From the NCBI GenBank assembly GCA_958510825.1, contig OY294047.1, positions 40,501,229 to 40,565,228 of the forward strand: 64,000 bases of DNA, in the 5' to 3' direction. This document shows, piece by piece, positions 10,451-21,747 of the stretch. Position numbers and translations under genes: made by a program. Origin of the DNA: Brachypterus glaber. Its lineage: Eukaryota > Arthropoda > Insecta > Coleoptera > Kateretidae. A model generated the notes under the pieces. That model made no database searches. It had not been told where the DNA came from and worked only from the letters and a program-made list of their open reading frames with translations. The first letter of the stretch is position 1. Every line of letters begins with the position of its first letter.

Positions 10451-10777
10451 TTTATTATTTCATTTTAGATATAACTTTTATACTTTTAACTTATTGCGAC
10501 CAATAAGATTGATTGCCACTTCAAATCTAATATTTATTACACAATTTTGGGGGCAGCCCATATTTAGGGCCAATTTCAAATCGACACAAAAGTGCACCTT
10601 CTCACTATTTACGAAATAATGAATTTATTATTTGTTTTAATCAATATGAATTTATAACAGGTTGTGACTAATTAATATAGCTATCGTTGGGTACGTTTGG
10701 TATTGGAACTAAACTTTTATTTATTTTTTTACAAGAAAAAATAAAATGGGTAGCCCATATTTGCTTCCTTTCCTCTA

Positions 10778-11660
10778 ATATCAAAGGAGGAATATTATTA
10801 AACATTACCTTAACAAACTTCTAGTTTTGTATTTTTACCTGTGGTTTTATATGGTGTAGGTGTTTTATTATACCAGAATACTCACCGTCATTTTCCGACT
10901 GTAATACAAATTTAAAAGGTGTAAGCCGTTACAAGTGATGATCTGTCATTAAAAATTTTATTGTCAAGTTAGTATAGCAGTTCGCACGTAAAGAAATGGC
11001 CCATAATGATATTGTTACATCAATAAACTTATCTTATGCCACATCTAAACATTTGACACAACTTTTATAACTCAATAAAAATTTAATTTCAAATATGATT
11101 GACAGACCTAAGGGAAAATTTTCACTAAATACCTTGGCGTAGGTCGTGTCATCATTTCAATAATAAAATATGTGAAATGGGTACCTTTTCTAGAAGGGAT
11201 GGAAAAATGAGGAAGTTTATAAAATAATCGTCTTCACTTTTCCTTTATTTTTGAACCATTTCCTTTTATTTTGTCTTTGTATCTTTATCGGATTGTTTTT
11301 CTGGCCACACCATATTAGAAACTTATTAAAAGAAAAATTAATTGAAATTAAATTATATCTATGATTAAAATTTTCTAGTGTCATAATTTGATATCTAATT
11401 AAAAATGTAAAAATATATAAAAATTTATTAAAATGCCTATATCTCGGAAACTAATAGTCCTACTATAAAAATGATCACATATGTTTTTGTAGGAAATTAA
11501 AAATTGTTTTTATTTATACAAAATTTTTTTTACTAATATAAATAATAAGTGAGATATCGCCCGCCTTGCCCTACGCTAATGTTAACCATATTTAATGTGA
11601 CGCAAACAGAAAATGTCCTGATTCGTTTGGTGAAAGTATTTTTTAAATCGGACATTCAGT
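10778..11660. other. AT-rich stretch, no gene recognised
   Basis: AT-rich sequence with no open frame of note and no repeat boundary. A short (ACAG)n run follows at 11705-11722. Confidence 0.45.
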
Positions 11661-11814
11661 TAACAAGTTAAAAGGTTTACATACAGGCCGACAGATAGAC
11701 ATACAGACAGACAGACAGACAGAAAATTTGTTAACACACACTCTCGACTTTCTCGACTTTTCATGACATTCTTAAGCCAAAAATGAAAAAAATAGTATAT
11801 TCTATAACTAATAT

Positions 11815-12480
11815 GGAATAGCGGAAAGTTTGTCATACGAGCCGGCAGGCGAGTATGACGGTCCTGCGAGCGCGGAATGACTATTCCATAAGTGTAGTCT
11901 ATACTTTTTCTTCGACTGCAAATATGAAACACTGCATGGCTTTAAACTGCGGACAAGGTTAAAAACAATGTTTTTTGTGACTCAACATTATAAATACAAT
12001 AAAACACAATTTTTTAAATAAAGCAATTAATGTTATTTCATAATTTTATCAAATCAGTACTTAAAAAAGATTTTTATTTAATTTTATCACATATTTACAA
12101 ATTATAATGCAAAAATTGAAGGTTGTGTCAGATTGTTGTGACATATATTAGGTTTAAATATTTACAATAGATGGAGCAGTTTTAATTTTTTGAACTAAAC
12201 TGAAAAAAACTGGTCAAATATTAAGAAAAACTAATAAACTTTATGCAATTTTAACGCAAAACTTTAAACTGCATTAAATTATTCAATATTTCATGGTAAA
12301 ATATATATATTTTTGCTAATTTTGCTACAGTTTTCGTTAGTTTTATAAACAAGAGTGGCACTACATGTCCTCATTCTAACACTTGTTACGGAATATTCAT
12401 ACCATATCTAAAGCTAGAATGGATTTATTCTTTGTTTGAAAAGTGTGTGTATTTGCTTACATTCTAGATCAGTCGTAGAA
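11815..12480 (+). repeat. Dispersed repeat A, copy 1, with GC-rich hairpin
   Basis: This stretch is the inverted counterpart of 16745-17285, sharing about 550 bp with substitutions and indels. Landmarks include TGCGAGCGCGGAATGA, TTCTTCGACTG, TGACATAT near a CACAACAATCTGAC-type segment, and CATTCTAACACTTG. The GC-rich start has the hairpin GTCATAC...GTATGAC (11832-11859), whose loop contains ACGAGCCGGCAGGCGAG. No coding function is apparent. Confidence 0.7.
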
Positions 12481-12972
12481 AAATGATTTTTCGGTCGATT
12501 TTAATAACGGGTAATTCCACCCGTAAATAGTATAATAACAAACGATTGTCAACTAACCACACAAAAAAATATGTTTTTAAAAAGGTTTTTGTAAGCGAAT
12601 AACTTTAGCTTTTCCGACATTTTTCGAAAAAGAATTTTGTATTTTCAATGAAAATAAAATAGGTTACATGTTTGATAAAATGTTCGGATGTGGACGGTTG
12701 CCAATTTTCCTAAAAATTTTATATAGTTTGGTAGTAACATTTTTATAAATTCTGCAAATAAAATTGATGATCTGTGAATATCTTAAATGTAGCGCCAAGA
12801 TGCGACCGTATCTTCCGAGCCATTGCTTCTCGCGAAAACAACTGCATTTATCATGGAATTTTATTTTAAAAATAAAAAAAATCTGATCGTAAAACAGTTT
12901 CGCATACGCAAACAAATTTTTTACAACATTAAATTTACTAACTTCAATATTTTAAATTTTATTGTGATACAA

Positions 12973-14150
12973 TACAGGGTGTATTTGAAATAGCGTCGGA
13001 AATTTTAACAGGTGATTCTACATGATAAAATATGACAAAAAGTTCCTATAAACATATGTCTAAAAATGCGTCATAAGGGAGCTACGCCCCTTTGAAATTG
13101 GCTAAAAAAGTCGGTTTTTATTTAATAACTCAGGAACCCTTTAAGATATGTTAACGAGGTTTTGCTCGTGAATTAATCCTAATAAGGCCCATCTTTGTAT
13201 GTCATTTTTACGTACTTATTTAAACCAGGGGTGTGCGAAAGGGGGGGCCTTATGAGTTTTTTGTCCCAAACTTTTTTCTGTGTAACTTTTTTGCAATTTT
13301 ATTTTTGAAATATGATTCCTCAGGTCAAAATACATAAAAAAGGTACTCTTGTTGTAATACTGTAGGATTAACCGTTTTCGAGAAAAGTTCATTTGAAGGT
13401 GAAATTTCACGGTTCGAGGACGAAAAATTACATACTAAAATGTCGAAAACCAAAATTTTAATAATGCAATTTTATTCTACATCAAAAACTAAGAAAAAGA
13501 GTTTCCATACATGTAGGTCGAAAAAACGCTTTTAAAGCTACCATAGCCCTTTAAAAATGGTGCATATTTAGGAGACCATAGCTCCATTAGGATTGATTTT
13601 TGGAAGTACCTGTATATGAGGTTTTTTTCTTAGTTTTTAATGTACATTCGCCCTGCATCATTAAAATTTTGGTTTTCAACATTTTAGTATTTAATTTTTC
13701 GTCCTCGAACCGTGGAATTTCACCTTCAAATTAATTTTTCTCGAAAACGGTTAATCCTACAGTATTACAACAAGAGTACCTTTTTCATGTATTTTGACCT
13801 GAGGAATCATATTTCAGAAATAAAATTGCAAAAAAGTTACACAGAAAAAAGTTTTGGACAAAAAACTGATAAGCCCTCCCCGTTTCGCACACCCCTGGTT
13901 GAAATAAGTATATGAAAATAACACATAAAAACGGGCTTTGGTAGGATTAGTTGACGTGCAAAACCTCGTTGATATATCTCAAAGGGTTCCTGAGTTATTA
14001 AATAAAAACCGATTTTTTTAGCCACTTTCAAAGGGGCGTAGCTCCCTTATGACGCATTTTTAGACATATGTTTATAGGAACTTTTTGTCATATTTTATGA
14101 TGTAGAAGCATCTGTTAAAATTTCCGACGCTATTTCAAATACACCGTGTA
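12973..14150. mobile_element. 1.18-kb palindromic element of the ACAGGGTG family
   Basis: Starts TACAGGGTGTATTTGAAATA and ends TATTTCAAATACACCGTGTA. The two arms of about 510 bp are inverted copies with scattered differences, separated by about 140 bp of unmatched sequence (13495-13635). Because the arms mirror each other, similar 64-67 aa open frames appear on opposite strands (13216-13410 and 13712-13915). They carry no domain and are explained by the palindrome. Diverged single arms of the same family occur at 44390-45095 and 53810-54307. This is a foldback-like non-autonomous transposon. Confidence 0.85.
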
Positions 14151-14486
14151 TATAATAATATGTAATTTCATGAAAGTTAGAAAGCCTTGTTTTCAAAATA
14201 AAATATATTTTTCTTTGTATTTTTAAAAACTTTAACTTTTTAGAAGATAGCTTTTTAACCTCTTTTAACATAAAAGTAAGCCTTAGAATATAATTATAAC
14301 CAAAATGAAAAACAATATTAATCATTTCATAAGGCATCAGGTAAAAGTAAATACCTAAAAAAAGTAAGTAGGTAAAAGTAAATACCTAAAACAATTAATA
14401 ATTTCTTCTTTAACTCTATACCTTTTTTAGTACGACGACTAACAGTAATCGAGTAACTTGGGTAAAATTTTTACCCAATGTGTTAG

Positions 14487-14654
14487 CACTCAGAAAATTT
14501 TGTTGGATTTTTAATATTGAATGTTATTTGTTAACACATTGCAGTATTTAATATCACAAGTAAAGTATTAAATACCAATGGTGGCGATATAAATAAAAGA
14601 TATGTATTAACAAATAACATTCAGTATTAAAAATCCAACGAAATTTTCTGAGTG
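14487..14654. mobile_element. 168-bp MITE with CACTCAGAAAA ends
   Basis: CACTCAGAAAATTTTGTTGG on the left is mirrored by the right end AAATTTTCTGAGTG. Complementarity extends for about 50 bp on each side. The centre, ATACCAATGGTGGCGATA, recurs inverted in the partial copy at 57204-57330. Confidence 0.8.
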
Positions 14655-14701
14655 TAGTGTAAGCAATATCATAATAATAATTACGGCATAATTACGGCAC
14701 T

Positions 14702-15064
14702 ACCACTCAAAATAAAATAAGAATTGAATTACTGAGGCTTCGCTCCAGTAGAAATGGCACAAACTACTATGGCATTGCCTATTACAATCATTTACCAAAA
14801 AATATTAAAGATTTGCCTTTGAACCCATTTAAAACCTATATCAAAAAAATAATGGCTACTTTCTCAAGCCTTTTACAGCGCAGAGGAGTTTCTGCAGAAG
14901 GTTGTGCCTCAAGAACTAGGGGAATTGTGAGGCTTTTGTATATTATTTTTTTTTTATTTTTTTAAATTATATATTTATTTATTCACACGCTGACTTGTGT
15001 AAACAATTTTGTAATTGTGCTAGCACCAATAAAGATTATGATTATGATTATGATTATGATTATG
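14702..15064 (+). pseudogene. LINE 3' end: C-terminal RT tail and (ATTATG)n tail
   Basis: The frame 14720-14965 encodes RNGTNYYGIAYYNHLPKNIK followed by NPFKTYIKKIMATF, the typical C-terminus of Jockey/CR1-type LINE ORF2 (YxxxxYNxLPxxIKxLxxxxFK). A stop at 14963-14965 is followed by about 70 bp of 3' UTR and a tandem (ATTATG)n tail at 15035-15064. Such short-repeat tails are usual for LINEs that end in a microsatellite instead of poly(A). The insertion is strongly 5'-truncated, with no catalytic domain. Confidence 0.85.
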
Positions 15065-15114
15065 AAGCAAAGAATTTGTGTTGTCAACATTTTAGTCGCA
15101 CTTGTAAGCTTGTA

Positions 15115-15262
15115 AGCTTATTCTAATTTTGTATAAGATAATTTCCATTAGTATTTTTATAATAAAGATGTTTCCGAAAAAAACAATCCTATTGGCCTAA
15201 TTCTCGTACTTGTATATGAAATGTATAAAGTCTCTACTGTCATATATACCTTTTAAAGTGAA
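15115..15262 (+). repeat. Direct repeat pair, copy 1
   Basis: The stretch from TTATTCTAATTTTGTATA through AATAAAGATGTTTCCGAA to AGTCTCTACTGTCATAT recurs at 15430-15612 in the same orientation, about 320 bp downstream, with substitutions and a small insertion. It is a diverged local duplication with no coding signal. Confidence 0.7.
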
Positions 15263-15429
15263 ATTATTTTAAAACTAGACCAACTTTTACCTGATGCCTT
15301 ATTAGCTTTAGTAATGTATTTTTTTTTTCGTCTAAGAAAATATATTGTAAATCTTCGGCTAAATGGTAGACTGTTAACTTTATATAATCCCATATGTGTA
15401 CGCCACTGATACTATTGTATTCTTTGCTC

Positions 15430-15612
15430 ATGTAAGCGTATTCTAATTTTGTATACAAAGAAGATTTCCATTAGCATTTTTATAATAAAGATGTCTCCGA
15501 AGAAAAGAATCTCTTTGTCATAATTCCTGCGTTTTTAAAGAAGAATATGATTTCACCTTGCATGGGGCATACAATATGAAATGCGTGAAAGCTCTGCTGT
15601 CACATAAACCCC
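15430..15612 (+). repeat. Direct repeat pair, copy 2
   Basis: Second copy of the 15115 repeat, with AATAAAGATGTCTCCGAA and AGCTCTGCTGTCACATAA as landmarks. The following 15613-16190 is AT-rich with nothing recognised. Confidence 0.65.
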
Positions 15613-16197
15613 GAGAAATATATTCTTAATAAATGAGTGCGGTGGCCATTTTAAAATAAGGCCGACATTTATAATTTACATTTTAATAAAACACAGAACA
15701 CTGTGGAGACGAAAGAGAGAGACATAAGGTATCGCGTCTGTGACTTCAGCCATACAGTTTTCTCAAATCGATTTCAAACTTGCTTAAATTGTATTGGTTT
15801 TGAATGAGCCCATGGATTACTTGGGTTAGTACTAATTTGACCATAGTTTTTATAAAAAGTTTAGCAATTATTATAGTTGCAAAACTTTATAATATATACT
15901 GTTTGTCTGACTTTACACGGTTTCTCTTGTTTTAGCTGCCAGGCCTATCCAACCATACGTTACAAAGTACACTTACTATCAGTTATAAGTACTATGTTAA
16001 CTTAAAAACATCATGATTTAGAAATTGTAAAATGAAATCACCTAATTACTAGAATTATATTAAATATAACTAAGTAACTCTAACTGAAAATTTGACCAAT
16101 ATTACATTATATCAGATTTATTAACGAATTATCATCTGAACATGATTATCACCTTTTTATTGATTTATTTCTTAGTTATTGTTAAAGTTTTATTAGA

Positions 16198-16560
16198 TTA
16201 GCTTTTGCGTAAATAGGCATTTACTTTTAAATCAAAAAATAATTCGGGGCTAGGATGATAGACGTAAGAAGTTTTTATTTCTGGCGGAATTAGATTTTTC
16301 GTTTTAGTACAGTTGTTCCTTGAAGTGAAGCTTTCGTCGACAGGCTTTATTTTACTCAACTTTTTGACTTTTACGGTTTCTCGTTGCGGAACATTTTCTC
16401 TTTGCTCCGTCCCTTGGCGATCATTCATTTTCTTTTTGTGCAACTCTCTTCCAAGCAAGAATAATTTAATTTATTTCTTGCGAGAAACTCTGGAGCTTTC
16501 ACAGTCAGGAATATTGATTGGCTTCAAGCCAAGGCATTACTCTTGCTTGTTACCGGTATG
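16198..16560 (-). pseudogene. Degraded coding relic, unknown protein
   Basis: The minus strand keeps an open frame from about 16470 to a stop at 16198. It encodes a lysine-rich stretch (VKVKKLSKIKPVDESFTSRN) and ends YHPSPELFFDLKVNAYLRKS. Just upstream in another frame lies SQSIFLTVKAPEFLARNKLN, interrupted by a TGA near 16525. Composition and balanced residue use look like real protein, unlike nearby AT-driven frames. AATAAA-type signals follow the stop (near 16188 and 16165-16155). I do not recognise the protein. It may be a processed pseudogene or a frameshifted last exon. Confidence 0.4.
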
Positions 16561-16744
16561 GGAACATGTTTTAATGATTTTTATTTGATTTTTTTTTGTT
16601 TATCTGGTTTCTGCCTTAAAACTTTATTATCCCTTTTTAAATTTTTTAAAGTATAAGATCATGATAAAATTATTTTATTAAGAAAATCTTTAAAAAAGTT
16701 TTTTCTACGACTTTTTAGAATGTATTAAAATAGACACACTTTTG

Positions 16745-17285
16745 AAACGTAGAATGAATCCATTCTAGCTATAGATACGGTATGATTATTCCATATCAAG
16801 TGTTAGAATGAGCATATGTGGTGCCATCTATTTTCTATAAAGGTAAAGAAAACTGTAGAAAAATTGACAAAAAATATATATTTTACCATGAAATATTGAA
16901 TAATGTAATGCAAATTAAAGTTTTGGCTTAAAATTACATAAAGTTTATAATTTTTTCTTAATATTTGACCAGTTTTTAATCGATTTGTTGATTATTTAAA
17001 CCAGGTATCTGTCACAACAATCTGACATAGCCTTCAATTTTTACATTATAATTTGTAAATAGGTGGTAAAATTTAATAAAATTCCTTTTTTAGTACTTAT
17101 TTGATAACATTATTAAATTGTATTAAAAATATGTGTATTGTTGCATTTACAATGACTAGTGACATGGAAAATTGTATTCAACCTTGTCCGCAGTTAGAAG
17201 CCAATCAGTCGAAGAAAAAGTATAGTCTATAACACGTATGGAATATTCATTCTGCGCTCGCAGGACTGTCATACTCGCCTGCCAC
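16745..17285 (-). repeat. Dispersed repeat A, copy 2 (inverted)
   Basis: Reverse-complement copy of 11815-12480, about 4.3 kb away. It keeps the CATTCTAACACTTG block near 16797, the CAGATTGTTGTGACA block near 17020 and the CGCTCGCAGGAC / ACTCGCCTGCC end near 17255-17285. The GC hairpin at that end is partly decayed. Confidence 0.7.
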
Positions 17286-17289
17286 CTTG

Positions 17290-18205
17290 TATGAAAAAAT
17301 ATACTATTTTAAGAAGAAAGTTTAATAAATAATTTAATTTTTTTGTCACACATTGTAAAACAGAGTACATTTTTTGCATAAAATACTCGTTTTCGCTTTC
17401 GCTTTAATTCGCATATACGTATAATGCAGCTAATTTATTTTCATTTCATTCAACAAGAAAATTTATTTTTTATTATTATTTTTATTTTGATCTGGGTTTG
17501 CGTTAAAATTAGAAGACATTTAGCAGGTTTTTACTCTTAACCGATAATATTTCATTTCGTTTTGAAAACACGTAGGAAGACTAATTGAAACCAATCTAAA
17601 GATATCATGTTGGGCGCCAATAGCAATTAAATGAGGAACAAAAACCGATACATTTAATATACTTACTAAATAATATAGCCTCTTGTTGGTTTTAGATTGC
17701 CATTTTTTATAAAGGCATAGCACTAAAAATACAAAGAAAACTGGGAAATCTACAAAGAAAATTTAAGATGTTCGATTGTTATTAAACCAAATTGCAAACC
17801 TATTTTTTTTTTTTTCATTTATTTTAGAGTGATAATTTAGTTTATTATCCTCATATAAAAAAATATTATATTCGGCAAACATAACAACTTTCACGAGGAA
17901 TGGCCAAACAAACAAAATAATAAAGAAAGATAAAGTAGATTACTCAAGTAAATATTTTTTCCCAGATATTCCACAAAGTCGGGTTTATGTGACTAGACAT
18001 AAAAAAATAAAAAGTACATTGGGTTAGTGAACTATACATAATAGTGCACTTAATAATACAGAGCATGCAGCGCGCAATTTCCAGGAAACCTTGCAAGCTA
18101 GTTAATGCATTAACTGGATTATTTATATACTGCTCAACTAGTAAAGAGAGACCTATTTGCAAATTATATGCTGAGACTGTTACCTTACTGATCAATGTTA
18201 TACAT
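17290..18205. other. AT-rich stretch, no gene recognised
   Basis: AT-rich sequence with homopolymer runs. The open frame at 17520-17723 on the minus strand has no recognisable domain and no context, so I do not call it. Confidence 0.45.
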
Positions 18206-19089
18206 ATACAGAGCGTGTCAAAAGTCCACCCCCCCTTTACTTTTGAACCACTTAATATATGAACTTGAAATTTAAAACACTTAAATGACACAATTTTTTA
18301 GTATATATCGGATATGCTTAGGGGGCAAAATAGAGACGGGGCAAGGGGGGGCATTATTTTAAATGGTAAAGGGTTTGTTTTTTTTAAAGACATTTTGACA
18401 AAAATCCCTATTCTTGGGGCTTAAAATAACTCCCAAAAATTGCTCCGAAAAAATAAAAAAAATATGTGGTGTAATAGAGAATTTTATAATCATTAAAATC
18501 GACACTCCCATGCAACAAGGATGTAACTCAAGTTGTTAGACCTATTTTGAGTTATACTCATAGGTAAACGCCTTGAAAAAAGACACACATGTTGGTACTA
18601 CTCAGATTTCTCCACAGGCCATTTTAACCAAAAGTTTACCTAAAAACACTAAAGTAAAAAAATCTAATTTTGAATATTATCAAAAACAAACAATAAATAA
18701 ACTATAAATACTTATAGAGTTAAATAGAGAATGTTATAAGCTTTTAAATGATGTATCACATGGCTTCCTTTTCCACTTCAGTCATTTCCCCACCCTTAAA
18801 TAAGAAATAAAAATATTTTAAAAGTTTAGCTGTCGTGAAAAATGACAATATATGAGTTACGGCTTTGTTGCTTGGGGGTATCGAAATGATGTATCGGGCG
18901 GCCCCCCTTTCTATTTAAAAAAAATTCTCCCCTTGTCCCCCTGTCTCCATTGTGCCACCAAATCATACAAAATATATATATATCAAAAAATTATTAGGGT
19001 TATGTTATTTATGTGTTCCAAATTTTAAGTTGATATCTTAAGACGTTCCAAAGTTAAGGGCTGGGCGAACTTTTGACACGCTGCGTATA
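18206..19089. mobile_element. 884-bp TIR element with GTGTCAAAAGT ends
   Basis: TATACAGAGCGTGTCAAAAG at the left is mirrored at the right end by CTTTTGACACGCTGCGTATA. Imperfect complementarity continues inward for at least 170 bp, with C-rich runs on the left answered by G-rich ones on the right. The flanks are TA-rich, so a short TA-type target duplication cannot be told from chance. No transposase frame remains. Confidence 0.75.
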
Positions 19090-20063
19090 TATATGAAACT
19101 CCAATCAAACTAATTAAATGCAAGTTGTTTCACTCAAACATAACGTTGTTCTGTTATTGTTACTGTGAGATAGATGTTTACTTTTAAAATAGCTTATTAA
19201 CCCATAATAAGAAATATGTATCATTCAATTCTAGTACAATTTAGACATACTACTTTATACAGTTATCAGTTTAAATCCTTAAAATTTTCTTTAAAATATA
19301 TTTTGTATAGAAACTAAATAAATAAATCAAAGTAAGCCTAGTAAATTTAAGAAAACTTGCATTCGCATGAGCAAATCAAATTCCAATTCCAGCTTAATCT
19401 AATATAATTTTCGGCCTACGCCTACGTCTCACTCTGTAGTGATGTTTGCGCCAACGCCAACTTAAAAAAAAAAATTATCTTTAAAATTTATAAAAAAATT
19501 GACTTTACATGTTCAACAGTTCCACGTTAAAATTTAACATTACACGAAACAACATAAAATTAAAGTCCTGTGCATATCCACGATAGCAGGCTGATGCAGG
19601 AGTAAATCCGCCAAAGCGGTCACATCCGTCTCTTACAAAGAACACGTGACGGTAATGCGCGCGCATGTCTAAATAATATTCGACCTCAAGTATTTTATTG
19701 GAATAAATCGCGCGCTTGCGAATAGAAATCTTTTGCAGACTCTTTATGTGCCAAAAAAAAAAGTAGATACCTATCTAAATTTTTAAGCACATTTTTATTA
19801 AAGGATAAAGTTTAAATTGTTATTTTGATTTAAATACCATTTTAATATCGTATCAGTATTTATGGCCTTTATAAAAACAAAAGTAATTAATTATAAATGA
19901 GTTGTATATAATTATCCAATTATCAGTTTATTGCAATACTAACGCAAAGAAACTAAACAAAAACTACACATGAAAACACCAAAACAGGTTGCGCGATCTG
20001 AGATATTAATAAAATAAAAGAATCAAACCGTTAGTCAGTTTATTCATTTAAGCAGCTTAACTT
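19090..20063. other. Intergenic, with a GC-richer patch at 19555-19740
   Basis: AT-rich sequence surrounds a patch of more even composition that contains ATGCGCGCGCAT (about 19657-19668), a perfect alternating purine-pyrimidine palindrome, and CGCGCGCTTGCG. No frame, splice pattern or repeat was recognised. It may be a host conserved or unique element. Confidence 0.35.
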
Positions 20064-20684
20064 TAGTATATTACATAACTAGTGTGGAAAGTAACATATT
20101 TCACTCGAGTGGGAAGCATACAAATTTATATATGTAGGTATGTCAAACAGGAAATATGATTTTCATTTTACAATAGATAGCTGTTTAATAGGTTGCCTAT
20201 TCCTAAATAAATGCAAACTTGAGTCCGCTTATTAAATTAGATTTCTGTGGTTATGATGCCATATAAGACAGTAAAATTGTACTGTTTTACATTTCATAAG
20301 AAAAATACTGTGTATTTTGATGTTTTTATGTAATGTAAGGTAACTAAATAAAAAATTAAGTAATTTTTATTTAAGATTTAGACTGTCTATACAGTAATGG
20401 TCAAAATAGTAACTTTATATAGTTTATATTTTTGACATGAAAAACCGAAATAATTGGATTAAAACACTTAAAAGATATAAAAGGCTGTGGTGAAAGGTGG
20501 AAAATGGTTTATAAAACAAGGTGAATCAAATTCATATAATCTACGAGGTAAATATCTAAATAAAATTAGATAAACCTCCATACATAAATATCATACGAGT
20601 GTGATATAAAAATATCAAACTAGTGCGATAGAAGGCGTTTTCTAAAGAACAAAAGAATGTGCTAAATGTCATTTTCATAGAGAA
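20064..20684 (+). repeat. Dispersed repeat B, copy 1 (uninterrupted)
   Basis: Begins TAGTATATTACATAAC then AGTGTGGAAAGTAACATAT and ends near AAGGCGTTTTCTAAAGAAC. The same landmarks in the same order occur at 54666-56170. This copy lacks both the LINE insertion and the GC-rich hairpin of the second copy, so it approximates the empty site. Confidence 0.75.
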
Positions 20685-21691
20685 AAAACATGTTACTTCT
20701 ATAAAATTACAAACAATTTGAATTTAAGCAGTTACAATTTTTTATCCGAAGCGTTGTAATATAATGACTATCATATTTGCCATTAACTTAAATATTATTC
20801 CAAGAGCTACTTATATTTTCCTCTGTATAGGCATGCCTTAACTGCAGTTAAGTCTATTTGATTTATGAGTTGGTAATGCCAATAAACGCAATTTTTAGTA
20901 GGTATTATTCGCCTTTATGTAACTATCTAATAATAAAAAATGGCATAGGTATCAACATAATACATACTAGATATTGGAACCTAATATTATAATTCAATAT
21001 GACAAAGTTAGACAATGTATAAAAAAATTACTTTTAACAATTTTTTTAAACTACTAGAGCAGATTATATTAAGTATAATTTTTCTACTATTATTATATTT
21101 AATTTTTATTAAACATAAATATGTTAATGTTTATATGTTATTAAACCTAAATATGTTATTATTTATATGTTTTAGTAAACCCAAATATGTTATTGTTTAA
21201 ATGTGATTGTTTATTAACCTAAATATGTTATATCATATTTTGATATGAACATCGCGATGATCATACCATAATTGTATAATAAAAATCAACCATTTTGGAC
21301 AGATATATTTATTAAAATTAAGTTTTAGCGTACTGCGGTATTCCGCAGGGTAAGCTGTTTGGACCTTTGCAATTTTAGAAGATATACAGTTGTAGTAGAA
21401 GAGAAAAATATTTTAAGTAATAATTTTTGTATAAAAATCTTATATAGGCACTAATATAATTATTATTAAATGTTTATCGTTTATTTAATTTATGCTATCG
21501 CTAAATCTATTTCATATTTAAAATTTATTTTATTATAGTTTAATATGTGTGCATGTTAAAATTGTAACTAAATGAATGAAAACTTTATTACATACACTTA
21601 TTGTATACTACCCAAAACAATGTGAAACAGTGAAAACTTTATTAAAATTAATTTTTAAATAATATTGATATTATTAAGAACTTTTGAGAAA

Positions 21692-21747
<56 letters not shown>

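Larger units (their letters stand above)
9799..10775 (+). mobile_element. pogo/Tigger-type (Tc1/mariner superfamily) non-autonomous DNA transposon
   Basis: The ends form imperfect inverted repeats of about 26 bp: GAGGAAGGGTAGTAAATGTG on the left, and the complement of TATTTGCTTCCTTTCCTC on the right. The element is flanked by TA on each side (9797-9798 and 10776-10777), the target duplication of the Tc1/mariner superfamily. Inside is one exon-like frame with a Psq-type helix-turn-helix (10298-10450), as in pogo transposases. The DDE catalytic domain is missing, so the copy depends on help in trans. TATGGGC-type motifs recur near both ends and internally. Confidence 0.8.

Noticed and set aside
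11690..11930. 90-aa minus-strand frame with CLSVCLSVCLSV-type repeat
   Set aside because: Produced by an ACAG microsatellite and the GC-rich hairpin of repeat A.
13216..13915. Matching 64-67 aa frames on opposite strands, a possible duplicated gene
   Set aside because: They are the same noncoding arm sequence of a palindromic element read in both directions. No domain and no start context.
17944..18291. 115-aa minus-strand frame
   Set aside because: It straddles the boundary of a TIR element and has a complementary open frame on the other strand. No domain.
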